Assembly (NCBI RefSeq): GCF_003610735.1
Contig: NZ_RAQM01000009.1
Span: 1-64,000 of the forward strand
Direction of reading: 5' to 3'
Origin: Tenacibaculum lutimaris
GTDB taxonomy: Bacteria > Bacteroidota > Bacteroidia > Flavobacteriales > Flavobacteriaceae
Length of the DNA stretch: 64,000 bases
Within the stretch, counting starts at the first letter, position 1. Each line of letters begins with the position of its first letter. Under the pieces are notes generated by a model. The model had not been told where the DNA came from. It was given only the letters and a program-made list of their open reading frames with translations, and did not search any database. Shown piece after piece: positions 51,138 to 59,585 of this stretch. The translations under genes and the position numbers were made by a program.

Positions 51138-53848
51138 TAAAACAATGCTGTTTGACTTTCGTCGTCTTTACTTTTTTTCTTCTTTTGAAGTGCTCTTTCT
51201 AAAGCTTTTTTTGCCTTATCTTCTTTCGACTCTTCGAATTCTTTTTTTACCTCAGGAACATCTAAATCTAAAGACTCTTCAACTATTTCTTCCTCTTCAT
51301 TTACCTCAATATCTTCTACTTTATCCTCCTCTGGTTCTTCATACGGAAGTGATTCTTGCAAATTAACCGTTTTAATTTTTTCCGCTGTTAACTGATTTCC
51401 TAAAGCTTTAATTCCTTTAACCGCTATAAACTCTTCAAAATTTACTTCTATATTTTCCAAACTACGTTTCGAAAAAACAACTTCAGCCATCGGACGATAA
51501 TCTGTTGCTATAATTTCTAGTTTCGACTTTTCATGTTCAGAAATAAAAACCTCTTCCTTATCTGGAGTTTCTATTAAAAAACGTTTTACAAAATAACGTT
51601 CTTTATTTCCATCAAAATAAATTACTGAAATAGGTTTATTAGGTTTCCATTTTTCTAAAACAATCATGTCATCTTCGAAATGCATTGCTAAATCTGGAGT
51701 TACAGCCTTAATTTTACCTGATTGTGTCGCAATTAAAATTTTATCTTCAGCTTTAAACTCTCCTAACAACTCTCCTCTTCCATCTACATTTAAACGTTGA
51801 ACCGTATCATCAAACCAAACTTTACGCGGTTTTAAAGTAGATACACCTGCTTCTTTAAACTCTACTTTTTTAATCGCATATTTAGTTACTTGATTACCAC
51901 GAACACTACGTCCTTTTATTGCTAAATCAGCAAAATCAATATCCCACTTAAGCTTCTTAATGCTTCCAACAGCACGCAGTAAAATAGTTACTACTTCTGC
52001 TTCTCCATTAGGGTTTGCTGAGAAGTACAATACTTTCGATTTAGAATCGTCATTTGCTAAATTGTACTCTTTGTCACGAGTTACCGAAGTTACATTGAAG
52101 CGTTTCATAAAGGAAGCCCCTTTAGCTCCATCTCTATAAATCATGTTATAAACAGTGCGCTTGTCTTTCTTTTTGAAAATAGCAACATGTATAATTCCTT
52201 TACCCACAAAGGTTTTAGAATCTACTTTTGTAACAATCATTGCCCCATCTTCTCTAAAAACAATAACATCATCAATATCGGCACAATCAGTAACATATTC
52301 GTCTTTTTTCAACGATGTTCCAATAAACCCTTCTTCTCTGTTTACGTATAATTTAGAATTACGCATAACTACCTTAGTAGCTACAATATCATCAAAAATT
52401 CGGATTTCTGTTTTTCGCTCTTTACCTTTTCCGTATTTCGTTTTTAATTCTTTAAAATAATCAATCGCAAAATCGATAAGGTTTGCTAAGTAATTCTTTA
52501 CCTCTGCTATTTTTTCTTCTAAGCTTTCAATAAATTGTTTCGCCTTGTCAATATCAAACTTAGAAATCTTTTTAATTCGAATTTCTGTTAAACGCACGAT
52601 ATCTTCTTCTGTTACTTCGCGTCTTAAATGTTTGATATGCGGTTGTAACCCTTTATCAATCGCTTCAATTACACCTTCCCAAGTTTCAACTTCTTCAATA
52701 TCACGGTAAATTCTATTTTCAATAAATATACGTTCTAACGAGGCAAAGTGCCATTGTTCTTCTAACTCGTGTAACTGAATTTCTAATTCACGCTTAAGTA
52801 ATTCAACCGTAAAGTCTGTTGATTTTCTTAGAATTTCACTTACTCCTATAAAAATAGGTTTGTTGTCTTCAATAATACAACATAGAGGAGATATTGAGTT
52901 TTCACAATTGGTAAAAGCATATAACGCATCAATTGTTTTATCTGGCGATACATTAGGTGGTAAATGCACCAAAATTTCTACCTCAGCAGCTGTGTTATCT
53001 TCTATCTTTTTAATTTTAATTTTCCCTTTTTCATTTGCCTTTAAAATACTGTCAATTAATGATGAGGTAGTCGTTCCAAAAGGAATTTCATTAATAACTA
53101 GTGTTTTTTTATCTAATGCTGAAATTTTAGCACGCACACGAATTTTCCCACCTCTTTTTCCATCTTTATAATCGGTTACATCTACAATACCTCCAGTTAA
53201 AAAATCGGGAACGATGGTAAAACTTCTTCCTTTTAAATATTTTATAGAGGCATCTATTAACTCATTAAAGTTATGTGGAAGTATTTTCGTAGAAAGACCT
53301 ACAGCAATCCCTTCTGCTCCTTGTGCTAATAACAGTGGAAACTTTACAGGTAAGTTTACAGGTTCTTTTTTACGTCCGTCATACGATGCTTGCCACTCGG
53401 TAGTTTTAGCATTAAAAACAACATCTAACGCGAACTTAGACAAACGAGCTTCAATATAACGTGAGGCTGCAGCACGGTCACCTGTTAGGATATTACCCCA
53501 GTTACCTTGCATATCTATCAACAGTTCTTTTTGCCCCATTTGTACCATGGCATCGGCAATAGAAGCATCTCCATGCGGGTGATACTGCATGGTATGCCCA
53601 ACAATGTTCGCTACTTTGTTATAACGACCATCATCTAAATCTTTCATCGAATGCATAATACGACGTTGTACGGGTTTAAATCCGTCTTCAATCGATGGTA
53701 CTGCACGTTCTAAAATTACATAGGAAGCATAATCTAAAAACCATTCTTTATACATACCCGTTACCTTAGTAATGGTTTCGGTTACTTCTGAATGATTTTC
53801 ATTTGTTAATTCTTCGTCGTGTTCGTAATTGTTGTTTTCTTCACTCAT
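51137..53848 (-). CDS. parC: DNA topoisomerase IV / gyrase-type subunit A
   Basis: 903 residues. The catalytic tyrosine is Y131 in AAASRYIEARL. The quinolone-binding turn reads HPHGDASIADA, with A95 where the sensitive Ser of E. coli GyrA (Ser83) stands and D99 for Asp87. The C-terminal beta-pinwheel (about 500-800) lacks a clear GyrA box, which favours ParC. The acidic/basic tail (about 830-903) is disordered. With ParE it relaxes and decatenates DNA. It is separated from parE by two membrane microprotein genes on the same strand. Confidence 0.88.
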   Translation of the reverse strand: MSEENNNYEHDEELTNENHSEVTETITKVTGMYKEWFLDYASYVILERAVPSIEDGFKPVQRRIMHSMKDLDDGRYNKVANIVGHTMQYHPHGDASIADAMVQMGQKELLIDMQGNWGNILTGDRAAASRYIEARLSKFALDVVFNAKTTEWQASYDGRKKEPVNLPVKFPLLLAQGAEGIAVGLSTKILPHNFNELIDASIKYLKGRSFTIVPDFLTGGIVDVTDYKDGKRGGKIRVRAKISALDKKTLVINEIPFGTTTSSLIDSILKANEKGKIKIKKIEDNTAAEVEILVHLPPNVSPDKTIDALYAFTNCENSISPLCCIIEDNKPIFIGVSEILRKSTDFTVELLKRELEIQLHELEEQWHFASLERIFIENRIYRDIEEVETWEGVIEAIDKGLQPHIKHLRREVTEEDIVRLTEIRIKKISKFDIDKAKQFIESLEEKIAEVKNYLANLIDFAIDYFKELKTKYGKGKERKTEIRIFDDIVATKVVMRNSKLYVNREEGFIGTSLKKDEYVTDCADIDDVIVFREDGAMIVTKVDSKTFVGKGIIHVAIFKKKDKRTVYNMIYRDGAKGASFMKRFNVTSVTRDKEYNLANDDSKSKVLYFSANPNGEAEVVTILLRAVGSIKKLKWDIDFADLAIKGRSVRGNQVTKYAIKKVEFKEAGVSTLKPRKVWFDDTVQRLNVDGRGELLGEFKAEDKILIATQSGKIKAVTPDLAMHFEDDMIVLEKWKPNKPISVIYFDGNKERYFVKRFLIETPDKEEVFISEHEKSKLEIIATDYRPMAEVVFSKRSLENIEVNFEEFIAVKGIKALGNQLTAEKIKTVNLQESLPYEEPEEDKVEDIEVNEEEEIVEESLDLDVPEVKKEFEESKEDKAKKALERALQKKKKSKDDESQTALF

Positions 53849-53874
53849 GTATGAATGTTTAAACGTTTATTCGT

Positions 53875-54066
53875 TTAAGAGTCCTTTTGTTTCTTCTTAA
53901 TTAGTAAAAAAATAGCTATAAAAACTAAGGCTGCAACTATCATATTTATATAAGGCGCCTTATTTTCCTCCCAACTTAAATTATCAAAATCTAGATTAAA
54001 TACATTGACAAAAAAAATTGAAAATGCTATTAATAAATATATTCTAGCTCTTCTGTTTCTATCCAT
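53875..54066 (-). CDS. Small membrane protein, 63 residues
   Basis: Two predicted membrane helices (about 8-24 and 40-56) flanked by basic ends (MDRNRRAR and KKKQKDS), which should place both termini in the cytoplasm. It lies between the 60-residue microprotein gene and parC, all on the minus strand with 26-31 base gaps. I recognise no family. The ATG and unbroken frame in a tight operon support a real gene. Confidence 0.6.
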   Translation of the reverse strand: MDRNRRARIYLLIAFSIFFVNVFNLDFDNLSWEENKAPYINMIVAALVFIAIFLLIKKKQKDS

Positions 54067-54097
54067 TATTTTTTCTTGTACTTCGTTACAAGCTAAT

Positions 54098-54280
54098 TTA
54101 TTTATCTGATGCTTTTTTAGACAATTTCATAGATAAACCTAATAATAAAGCTGAAATCAGTATTAATAATGTTTCTATATATGAATTTTGACTAGATGAA
54201 CTACCAAAATAAATCATTAAAACACTTGCGAGAATCATTATCAATGACACTATTATAATTACTTTCTTTAATTCTTTCAT
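54098..54280 (-). CDS. Small membrane protein, 60 residues
   Basis: Two predicted membrane helices (about 6-25 and 34-53) with basic ends (MKELKK and KLSKKASDK). It begins directly after parE (parE stop at 54282). It is similar in plan to the following 63-residue protein, though the sequences are not obviously related. It is probably a conserved operon passenger. Function unknown. Confidence 0.58.
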   Translation of the reverse strand: MKELKKVIIIVSLIMILASVLMIYFGSSSSQNSYIETLLILISALLLGLSMKLSKKASDK

Positions 54281-54281
54281 T

Positions 54282-56138
54282 TTAATTTTCTTCCACTAAG
54301 TCTAATTCTACTTTTAGGTTATTGATGATAAACTTTTGTCTGTCTGGAGTATTTTTACCCATATAGAACTCTAGCATTTGTTCTATCGACATTTCTTTAT
54401 CTAGCATAACCGGATCTAAACGAATATCATCTCCAATAAAATGGACAAACTCGTTAGGAGAGATCTCCCCTAGTCCTTTAAATCGAGTTATTTCTGGTTT
54501 TCCTCTCAGCTTATTTATTGCGGCTTGTTTTTCTTCTTCTGAATAACAATAAATCGTTTCTTTTTTATTTCGAACCCTAAAAAGTGGAGTATCTAAAATA
54601 TAGAGATGTCCTTCTTTAATAACTTCTGGGAAGAATTGTAAAAAGAAGGTAATTAATAACAATCGTATGTGCATTCCATCTACATCGGCATCGGTAGCTA
54701 TTACAATATTGTTGTAACGCAAATCTTCCAATCCGTCTTCAATATTTAAGGCTGCTTGCAACAAGTTAAACTCTTCATTTTCATACACGATTTTCTTTGA
54801 CAATCCGTACGAATTTAAAGGCTTACCTTTTAAACTAAATACTGCTTGGGTGTTTACGTTACGTGATTTAGTTATCGATCCACTTGCTGAATCTCCCTCG
54901 GTAATAAACAATGTTGTGTCTAAATACCCATCTTTTTTAGTATCTCCAAAGTGAACGCGACAATCTCGTAATTTTTTGTTGTGTAAACTTGCTTTTTTAG
55001 CACGTTCACGAGCCAATTTTCGAATACCTGATAACTCCTTACGCTCTTTTTCAGCTTGTAATATCTTCTTTTGAAGTTTATCAGCTATCTCCGTATTCTT
55101 ATGTAAAAAGTTGTCTAACTGCGTTTTTACAAAATCGTTGATATAAGTACGAACGGTTGGTAAATCACCTCCCATTTCAGTAGAACCTAACTTAGTTTTG
55201 GTCTGACTTTCAAAAACAGGTTCCATTACCTTGATAGAAATCGCTGCTATGATAGATTTACGCACATCAGATGCATCAAAATTCTTTCCGAAAAACTCAC
55301 GTACCGTTTTTACTACTGCTTCTCTAAAAGCATTTAGGTGCGTACCTCCTTGCGTGGTATTTTGTCCATTAACAAATGAGTGATATTCCTCTGAATATTG
55401 CGTTTTACTGTGCGTCATCGCAATTTCAATATCATCACCACGCAAATGAATTATCGGATACAACATATCATCTTGATTGTTGTTATCTTCTAATAAATCT
55501 TTTAATCCGTTTTCAGAATAAAACTTTTCACCATTAAAAACAATGGTTAATCCTGGATTAAGATATACGTAGTTCTTCAGGAGTTTAATAATGTATTCTG
55601 GACGATACTTATAGTTCTTAAAAATACTATCATCCGCAATAAAAGTTACTTTGGTTCCTCTTCGACGCGATGTTTCTTCAAGAAATTCTTCATTCGTTAA
55701 ATTTCCTTTTTCAAACTCTGCTGCTGCTGATTTACCATCACGAGTAGACTCAACTCTGAAGTAAGTAGACAAGGCGTTTACCGCTTTGGTACCTACTCCG
55801 TTTAATCCTACCGATTTTTTAAAGGCACGCGAATCGTATTTACCCCCAGTATTCATTTTCGATACTACATCTACTACTTTTCCTAACGGAATACCACGAC
55901 CATAATCGCGCACAATTACTTTTTCGCCCTGTACTGAAACTTCAATCGTTTTTCCTGTACCCATAACAAACTCATCAATAGAGTTATCGAGTACTTCTTT
56001 TACCAAAATATAGATACCATCGTCGGGTGAAGAACCGTCTCCTAATTTTCCAATATACATCCCAGGACGCATACGGATATGTTCTTTCCAATCGAGCGAA
56101 CGAATATTATCTTCGGTATATTTTGTTTCTTGAGTCAT
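54282..56138 (-). CDS. parE: DNA topoisomerase IV subunit B
   Basis: 618 residues. The GHKL ATPase motif [10 protein letters not shown] has E48 and N52. The ATP lid reads [14 protein letters not shown]. The Toprim domain opens [11 protein letters not shown] and ends [19 protein letters not shown]. Length and the absence of the long GyrB insertion fit ParE of Bacteroidota, which supplies ATP-driven strand passage with ParC. It is first of a unit of six genes. Its promoter (56165-56193) lies against the terminator of the upstream gene. Confidence 0.92.
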   Translation of the reverse strand: MTQETKYTEDNIRSLDWKEHIRMRPGMYIGKLGDGSSPDDGIYILVKEVLDNSIDEFVMGTGKTIEVSVQGEKVIVRDYGRGIPLGKVVDVVSKMNTGGKYDSRAFKKSVGLNGVGTKAVNALSTYFRVESTRDGKSAAAEFEKGNLTNEEFLEETSRRRGTKVTFIADDSIFKNYKYRPEYIIKLLKNYVYLNPGLTIVFNGEKFYSENGLKDLLEDNNNQDDMLYPIIHLRGDDIEIAMTHSKTQYSEEYHSFVNGQNTTQGGTHLNAFREAVVKTVREFFGKNFDASDVRKSIIAAISIKVMEPVFESQTKTKLGSTEMGGDLPTVRTYINDFVKTQLDNFLHKNTEIADKLQKKILQAEKERKELSGIRKLARERAKKASLHNKKLRDCRVHFGDTKKDGYLDTTLFITEGDSASGSITKSRNVNTQAVFSLKGKPLNSYGLSKKIVYENEEFNLLQAALNIEDGLEDLRYNNIVIATDADVDGMHIRLLLITFFLQFFPEVIKEGHLYILDTPLFRVRNKKETIYCYSEEEKQAAINKLRGKPEITRFKGLGEISPNEFVHFIGDDIRLDPVMLDKEMSIEQMLEFYMGKNTPDRQKFIINNLKVELDLVEEN

Positions 56139-56164
56139 AAAAATAAAAGCAATTGAAGTCTCTG

Positions 56165-56193
56165 CTAAAATAGTGTTTACAACGTAAAAACAA
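56165..56193 (-). promoter_or_regulatory. parE promoter
   Basis: On the minus strand TTG (56191-56193), 18 bases, then TATTTTAG (56165-56172), similar to TAnnTTTG. It lies 27 bases upstream of the parE ATG. Its TTG is in the T tail of the terminator at 56195-56226. Confidence 0.45.
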
Positions 56194-56194
56194 A

Positions 56195-56226
56195 AAACTC
56201 TGTTAATTTAATTATTAACAGAGTTT
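56195..56226 (-). terminator. Terminator after the 77-residue secreted protein gene
   Basis: AAACTCTGTTAAT pairs with ATTAACAGAGTTT, and the T run follows on the minus strand. It starts four bases past the stop codon at 56230. Confidence 0.85.
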
Positions 56227-56229
56227 GAG

Positions 56230-56463
56230 TTATTTTCCCTTTAATTGTTTAGCTTCTATTTTACACAGAGTCCGACCATAACTTTCGGCTTTCTTCCTTA
56301 CAATCGTTTTTATTTCTGTTTTACAAGTAGAAAGTCCTCTACATGTTTTCTTTAAATGATAACGTTCACTTGCTACACTTTTACAAATAAATACGTTTTT
56401 ATCTTTCTTTTCTTGAAAAGCCATTAACATTAATGTCGCAAATATGAGTAGTATATATTTCAT
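56230..56463 (-). CDS. Small secreted Cys-containing protein
   Basis: 77 residues. A hydrophobic signal (about 1-16) precedes a compact domain with cysteines and histidine: VFICKSVASERYH, CRGLSTC and LCKIEAK. The CxS...YH...C..L..C...A...G..LC pattern recalls small domains found next to nucleases in Bacteroidota (Ada metal-binding-like), likely binding zinc or forming disulfides. It is encoded 12 bases after the thermonuclease gene, so the two are probably exported together. Confidence 0.6.
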   Translation of the reverse strand: MKYILLIFATLMLMAFQEKKDKNVFICKSVASERYHLKKTCRGLSTCKTEIKTIVRKKAESYGRTLCKIEAKQLKGK

Positions 56464-56475
56464 TATTCTGATTTT

Positions 56476-56967
56476 TTATTTTTCAATAAAAGTTTTATTC
56501 TTTTTTGCTTTTCTGTATTCCCAAGGAGCTATTACTTTTGATAATGACCAAACTCCTACTTTGTTGATTCTAGCTTTTTGTTCTAGCTTACTATATTCTT
56601 TACTTTTTGAATACTTTATAAAATGCATTGCTAACCCATTTTTAACCAAACTTTTATTTAGATTTTGATTCTTATCATAATAAATCTCGGCAATTAAACG
56701 TTTCCAATGCCACTTACCCTTGTTAACTACTTTAACTGTTTTCCCAAATATACTGTTGGATACAAATTGTTTTGCTCTAGTACTATAAGCTTGTCCTTTT
56801 TCTGGACAATCAATATGTTCTAGTCTAATTTGAATTGGCTTGTTTTGATATAGTACTTTTACGGTATCTCCGTCTACTACTCCAATTACTCTTGCACTAA
56901 ATTCTTTCGGTACTTTTGCCCCTGTTAGAGTTATTAATAAAAATAATAGTATTGTTTTTAGGTACAT
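56476..56967 (-). CDS. Secreted thermonuclease (SNase family)
   Basis: 163 residues with a signal peptide (about 1-17). The staphylococcal nuclease-like residues are present: D34 in DGDTVKV, R48 and E56 in the IRLEHIDCPE stretch, and R90 in WKRLIAEI. One change is C54 at the usual Thr. It probably cuts DNA and RNA with calcium. It is the first gene of a two-gene unit. Confidence 0.87.
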   Translation of the reverse strand: MYLKTILLFLLITLTGAKVPKEFSARVIGVVDGDTVKVLYQNKPIQIRLEHIDCPEKGQAYSTRAKQFVSNSIFGKTVKVVNKGKWHWKRLIAEIYYDKNQNLNKSLVKNGLAMHFIKYSKSKEYSKLEQKARINKVGVWSLSKVIAPWEYRKAKKNKTFIEK

Positions 56968-57002
56968 AGTTTAATCTATAATTCAGAACCTAATTTAAGA
57001 TT

Positions 57003-58079
57003 TTAATTAACTTTTTCTACTTCAGACTCCTCGTAATAATCTACAGTTCTTAAAAGTAAGGTATCTAGTTTATAGATATCATCAATACTCTCTATTCTTT
57101 CTCTTACTTCTTTTTTATTTACATCGAACAGTCCTATATATTTAGTTTTTCCATTTAGATGAAGCCTGCATAATGGTTTACGATTATTATCATCTAATAA
57201 AATTCCAAAATATGACTGTGTATCCCTAAAAGCTATTCTAGTTAAAGGTATTTTTCTTCTCAAAATAGCCTTAACAATTCTGTAAGCCTCCATTTCTTCT
57301 TCTGTGGTTACTATTTTGCTTTCACTTTTTGGCTCAGATTCTTTTTGCTCTTCTACCATTTTCTCTTCTTCTTTGTTCAACGCATTTTGTAATCTATCAT
57401 TTACTCTTTCACTAATAAATTGATTAATAGATTTTGATACTAACTCTTTAAATTGTTCTAATACTTTTTCTGTCTGTCTTCCTGAATAAACTCTTGAAGT
57501 AAAAAATCGAATAAAATCATTTTCTGGGTCTATTAATTGTGAACTAAAAATCTTTTTAATCTCTTTCGAATACTTTAAAGAACTTGCGTTATTCACTATT
57601 TGATCGATATCAAATTTTGTTTTATGAAATTTCACTATTTCATTTATTGTAGGCTCCTTTAATTTCGTTATATCAAATTCTAAGAATGGTTTTTCATCCA
57701 TCTTATTAGTAGCTTCTAAGTCAGTAAAAAACTTATATTCTATTCCATTTGTCAATAGTGCAAATCTTGATTTTGACGTATGAAAATATCTAAACAACTG
57801 AGAGTTATGTGTATTTAAATCTTCTTTCCAATGTTTACACTCTATTATTAAAATAGGAACACTGTTTTCCATAATTGCATAATCTACTTTCTCTCCTTTT
57901 TTTAATCCAATATCAGCTGTAAACTCAGGTATTACTTCGGTAGGATTAAAAATATCATATCCCAATAAGTCTATAAAAGGCAATACAAAGGCTGTTTTAG
58001 TTGCTTCTTCCGTTTCTATCTGATCTCTTAATGTTGTAATTTTTTGTGAAAGTGCTTTTAGTTTGTTGGCTAGTTCCAT
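57003..58079 (-). CDS. PD-(D/E)XK nuclease-like protein with HsdR-type N-terminal domain
   Basis: 358 residues from ATG 58079; a TTG extension to 58106 is rejected. Residues about 25-140 form a type I restriction HsdR-like domain with D66, E80 and K82 (VDYAIM, LIIECKHW). That is the PD-(D/E)XK core, preceded by ETEEATKTAFVLPFIDLLGYD. A coiled, charged linker (about 230-265) leads to a beta-rich C-terminal domain. No helicase, specificity or methylase subunit accompanies it, so it is not a complete restriction system. It could be a solitary nuclease or a DNA end-binding defence protein. It stands 35 bases upstream of the thermonuclease gene with no terminator between, so it could share a transcript with it. 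Confidence 0.65.
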   Translation of the reverse strand: MELANKLKALSQKITTLRDQIETEEATKTAFVLPFIDLLGYDIFNPTEVIPEFTADIGLKKGEKVDYAIMENSVPILIIECKHWKEDLNTHNSQLFRYFHTSKSRFALLTNGIEYKFFTDLEATNKMDEKPFLEFDITKLKEPTINEIVKFHKTKFDIDQIVNNASSLKYSKEIKKIFSSQLIDPENDFIRFFTSRVYSGRQTEKVLEQFKELVSKSINQFISERVNDRLQNALNKEEEKMVEEQKESEPKSESKIVTTEEEMEAYRIVKAILRRKIPLTRIAFRDTQSYFGILLDDNNRKPLCRLHLNGKTKYIGLFDVNKKEVRERIESIDDIYKLDTLLLRTVDYYEESEVEKVN

Positions 58080-58128
58080 TTTACAAGTTTTAGTTAAACA
58101 CATCAAATCTAAACCCCCTAAAAAACAA

Positions 58129-58152
58129 AACCTTACGGATTTCCGTAAGGTT
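58129..58152 (-). terminator. Terminator A of the CCGTA-type hairpin family
   Basis: AACCTTACGGATTTCCGTAAGGTT on the plus strand, followed by TTTTGTTTTTT on the minus strand, lies 24 bases past the stop of the SH3 protein gene. It resembles the hairpins at 58778 and 59541. Confidence 0.85.
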
Positions 58153-58175
58153 AAGAATTAGATCTAAATATTCTT

Positions 58176-58724
58176 TTAATCTTCCAGCAAAAGAACTTCA
58201 CTCTGATGTACAAATCCAACTACCTTAGTTTTCTTTACTTTAATTTTGATCCATTTACCATGCGTAGATATTAGACTTAATTTTTCTCCAAATTCCAGTT
58301 GTTGAATTATATAATATGATATATCTGGACCACTCCTTACATTAAGATTTTTTTTATTTACTAGCAATGTTTTTAAGTTATTAGGCTTTTCTAATGATGT
58401 AATACTAGTGCTTCCATTAAAAACAGTTTTCTTAGTTTGTTGAGTTTTTCTATCACTCTTATATGAATTGGTATAACTTCTTGTTTGTTTCCCTCGAGCA
58501 CAAACCCCGCATGACCCACCTCCACTACAATGCTTGCACCTACTGCAATTTTTACATGCCCTACAGTATGCAGACCCCGTACATCTCGCTTCTGTATCTA
58601 CATAACACCCTAAAATACTTACGTTCTTTAAAGATTCTTTGGTTGTGGGATATTTAGCAAATCCTAATGTAAGAATAACTACTGATATCATTCCTACTCC
58701 GAATAATTGATGTTTTATTTTCAT
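58176..58724 (-). CDS. Secreted Cys-rich protein with SH3b domain
   Basis: 182 residues. A hydrophobic N-terminus (about 9-23) serves as a signal or anchor. A dense cysteine block follows (YCRACKNCSRCKHC and GGSCGVC, about 54-75), then a Ser/Thr/Lys-rich linker and a bacterial SH3 domain (NLNVRSGPDISYYIIQQLEFGEKL, about 128-151, ending GFVHQSEVLL). The Cys block could bind iron or zinc, or form disulfides. SH3b modules bind cell-wall peptides or ligands. I do not know a named homologue. Confidence 0.7.
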   Translation of the reverse strand: MKIKHQLFGVGMISVVILTLGFAKYPTTKESLKNVSILGCYVDTEARCTGSAYCRACKNCSRCKHCSGGGSCGVCARGKQTRSYTNSYKSDRKTQQTKKTVFNGSTSITSLEKPNNLKTLLVNKKNLNVRSGPDISYYIIQQLEFGEKLSLISTHGKWIKIKVKKTKVVGFVHQSEVLLLED

Positions 58725-58777
58725 TCATATTTTTGTTTATGTTTCTATAGTCTCAAATCTAATTATTGTAAAACATT

Positions 58778-58803
58778 AAACCCTACGAAAATCCGTAGGG
58801 TTT
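58778..58803 (-). terminator. Terminator B of the CCGTA-type hairpin family
   Basis: AAACCCTACG, loop, CGTAGGGTTT; it follows the YidD stop codon (58806) directly and has the same GTAGGG/CCCTAC core as hairpin C at 59541-59578. Confidence 0.82.
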
Positions 58804-58805
58804 AA

Positions 58806-59087
58806 TCAATATAATAGTCGTTTTGCTATTTCCTCTTCTTCTAGTACTTCTCCATTCTTTAGCAACATCTGTTTATTCTCACTAATCGGGTTTAAATACA
58901 GTTCATAACCATAAGTACAATTGTTAAACCGATATTTTAATGCTTTTATTCCTGCTAACAGTCCTTTTCTTTTTGTTTCTTCATATACATAATGTGAACA
59001 GGATTTTCTAAATATACAGCGTGCTGGCTTATCCTTTGGTTTAAACTTCCAATACGCCTTTATAGAAAGAAGTAACAAATGTTTCAT
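58806..59087 (-). CDS. YidD-like membrane protein insertion efficiency factor
   Basis: 93 residues. The family core CIFRKSCSHYVYEETKRKG with two cysteines, then ALKYRFNNC, is typical of the YidD family, normally about 70-90 residues and acting near the YidC insertase. Here it is not next to rnpA or yidC as usual but in a small-protein cluster, so it may be a paralogue. It starts 9 bases downstream of the DUF4177 gene. Confidence 0.8.
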   Translation of the reverse strand: MKHLLLLSIKAYWKFKPKDKPARCIFRKSCSHYVYEETKRKGLLAGIKALKYRFNNCTYGYELYLNPISENKQMLLKNGEVLEEEEIAKRLLY

Positions 59088-59096
59088 TATTCTTTA

Positions 59097-59321
59097 CTAA
59101 AAAACAATCATTTGTCTGTATGCTGTATATCCTGGTTGAGAACCTATTCCAAAACAACCTGAATCAGGGAGAACATGAGTTTCCACACTCTCAAGTCGAA
59201 CATATCGCCAACCTTGATCGTTGTAATTACTAATAATAGCTTCTAATTGTTGTGCTACTTTTGCTGAGTTTCCTTTATTTCTATCAATAGACGGTGTAAA
59301 GGGTATTACTTTATATTGCAT
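59097..59321 (-). CDS. DUF4177 protein
   Basis: 74 residues: MQYKVIPFTPSI opening, then NSAKVAQQLEAIISNYNDQGWRYVRLESVE, a compact alpha/beta fold typical of DUF4177. A single Cys is present at PDSGCFGIG. Probably cytoplasmic with no signal peptide. It is part of the same run of small genes as the YidD-like gene. Function unknown. Confidence 0.78.
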   Translation of the reverse strand: MQYKVIPFTPSIDRNKGNSAKVAQQLEAIISNYNDQGWRYVRLESVETHVLPDSGCFGIGSQPGYTAYRQMIVF

Positions 59322-59345
59322 AACTCTCTCTTTAAAATTTGATTC

Positions 59346-59495
59346 TTAGTTTTTACAACCATTTTTATCACAAGTAATTCTATCACTAGTACTTACCCAA
59401 TGTTCTGGGTGCTCTGTTGTATCAAAACCGCATCCTGTCGTTCCTCCCTTACTTCCTTTATGAACCTCATTTGTTGGTGTGTGTTTTACAGCCAT
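59346..59495 (-). CDS. Hypothetical 49-residue protein
   Basis: An ATG at 59493-59495 opens a 50-codon frame ending in TAA at 59346-59348. Features: Thr/Gly-rich start (KHTPTNEVHKGSKGGTTG), then CGFDTTEHPEHW and ITCDKNGC. Three cysteines and three histidines in 49 residues suggest metal binding. The frame is the only long one here and is preceded by an A-rich leader. It lies 24 bases upstream of the DUF4177 gene, with terminator C (59541-59578) on its other side. No family recognised. Confidence 0.5.
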   Translation of the reverse strand: MAVKHTPTNEVHKGSKGGTTGCGFDTTEHPEHWVSTSDRITCDKNGCKN

Positions 59496-59540
59496 ATCTA
59501 TATTTTTTTGTTAATATCATTACAAACCTACCTTTATAAA

Positions 59541-59578
59541 AACACAAAACCCTACGGGTTTCCGTAGGATTTTGTGTT
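59541..59578 (-). terminator. Terminator C of the CCGTA-type hairpin family
   Basis: A long stem of about 17 bp with one mismatch (AACACAAAAC, CCTACGG, loop, CCGTAGG, TTTTGTGTT). It follows the response regulator stop codon at 59586 by seven bases. Confidence 0.88.
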
Positions 59579-59585
59579 TTTACTT

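Noticed and set aside
57003..58079. Complete type I restriction system
   Set aside because: Only an HsdR-like N-terminal domain is present; helicase motifs, HsdM and HsdS are absent.
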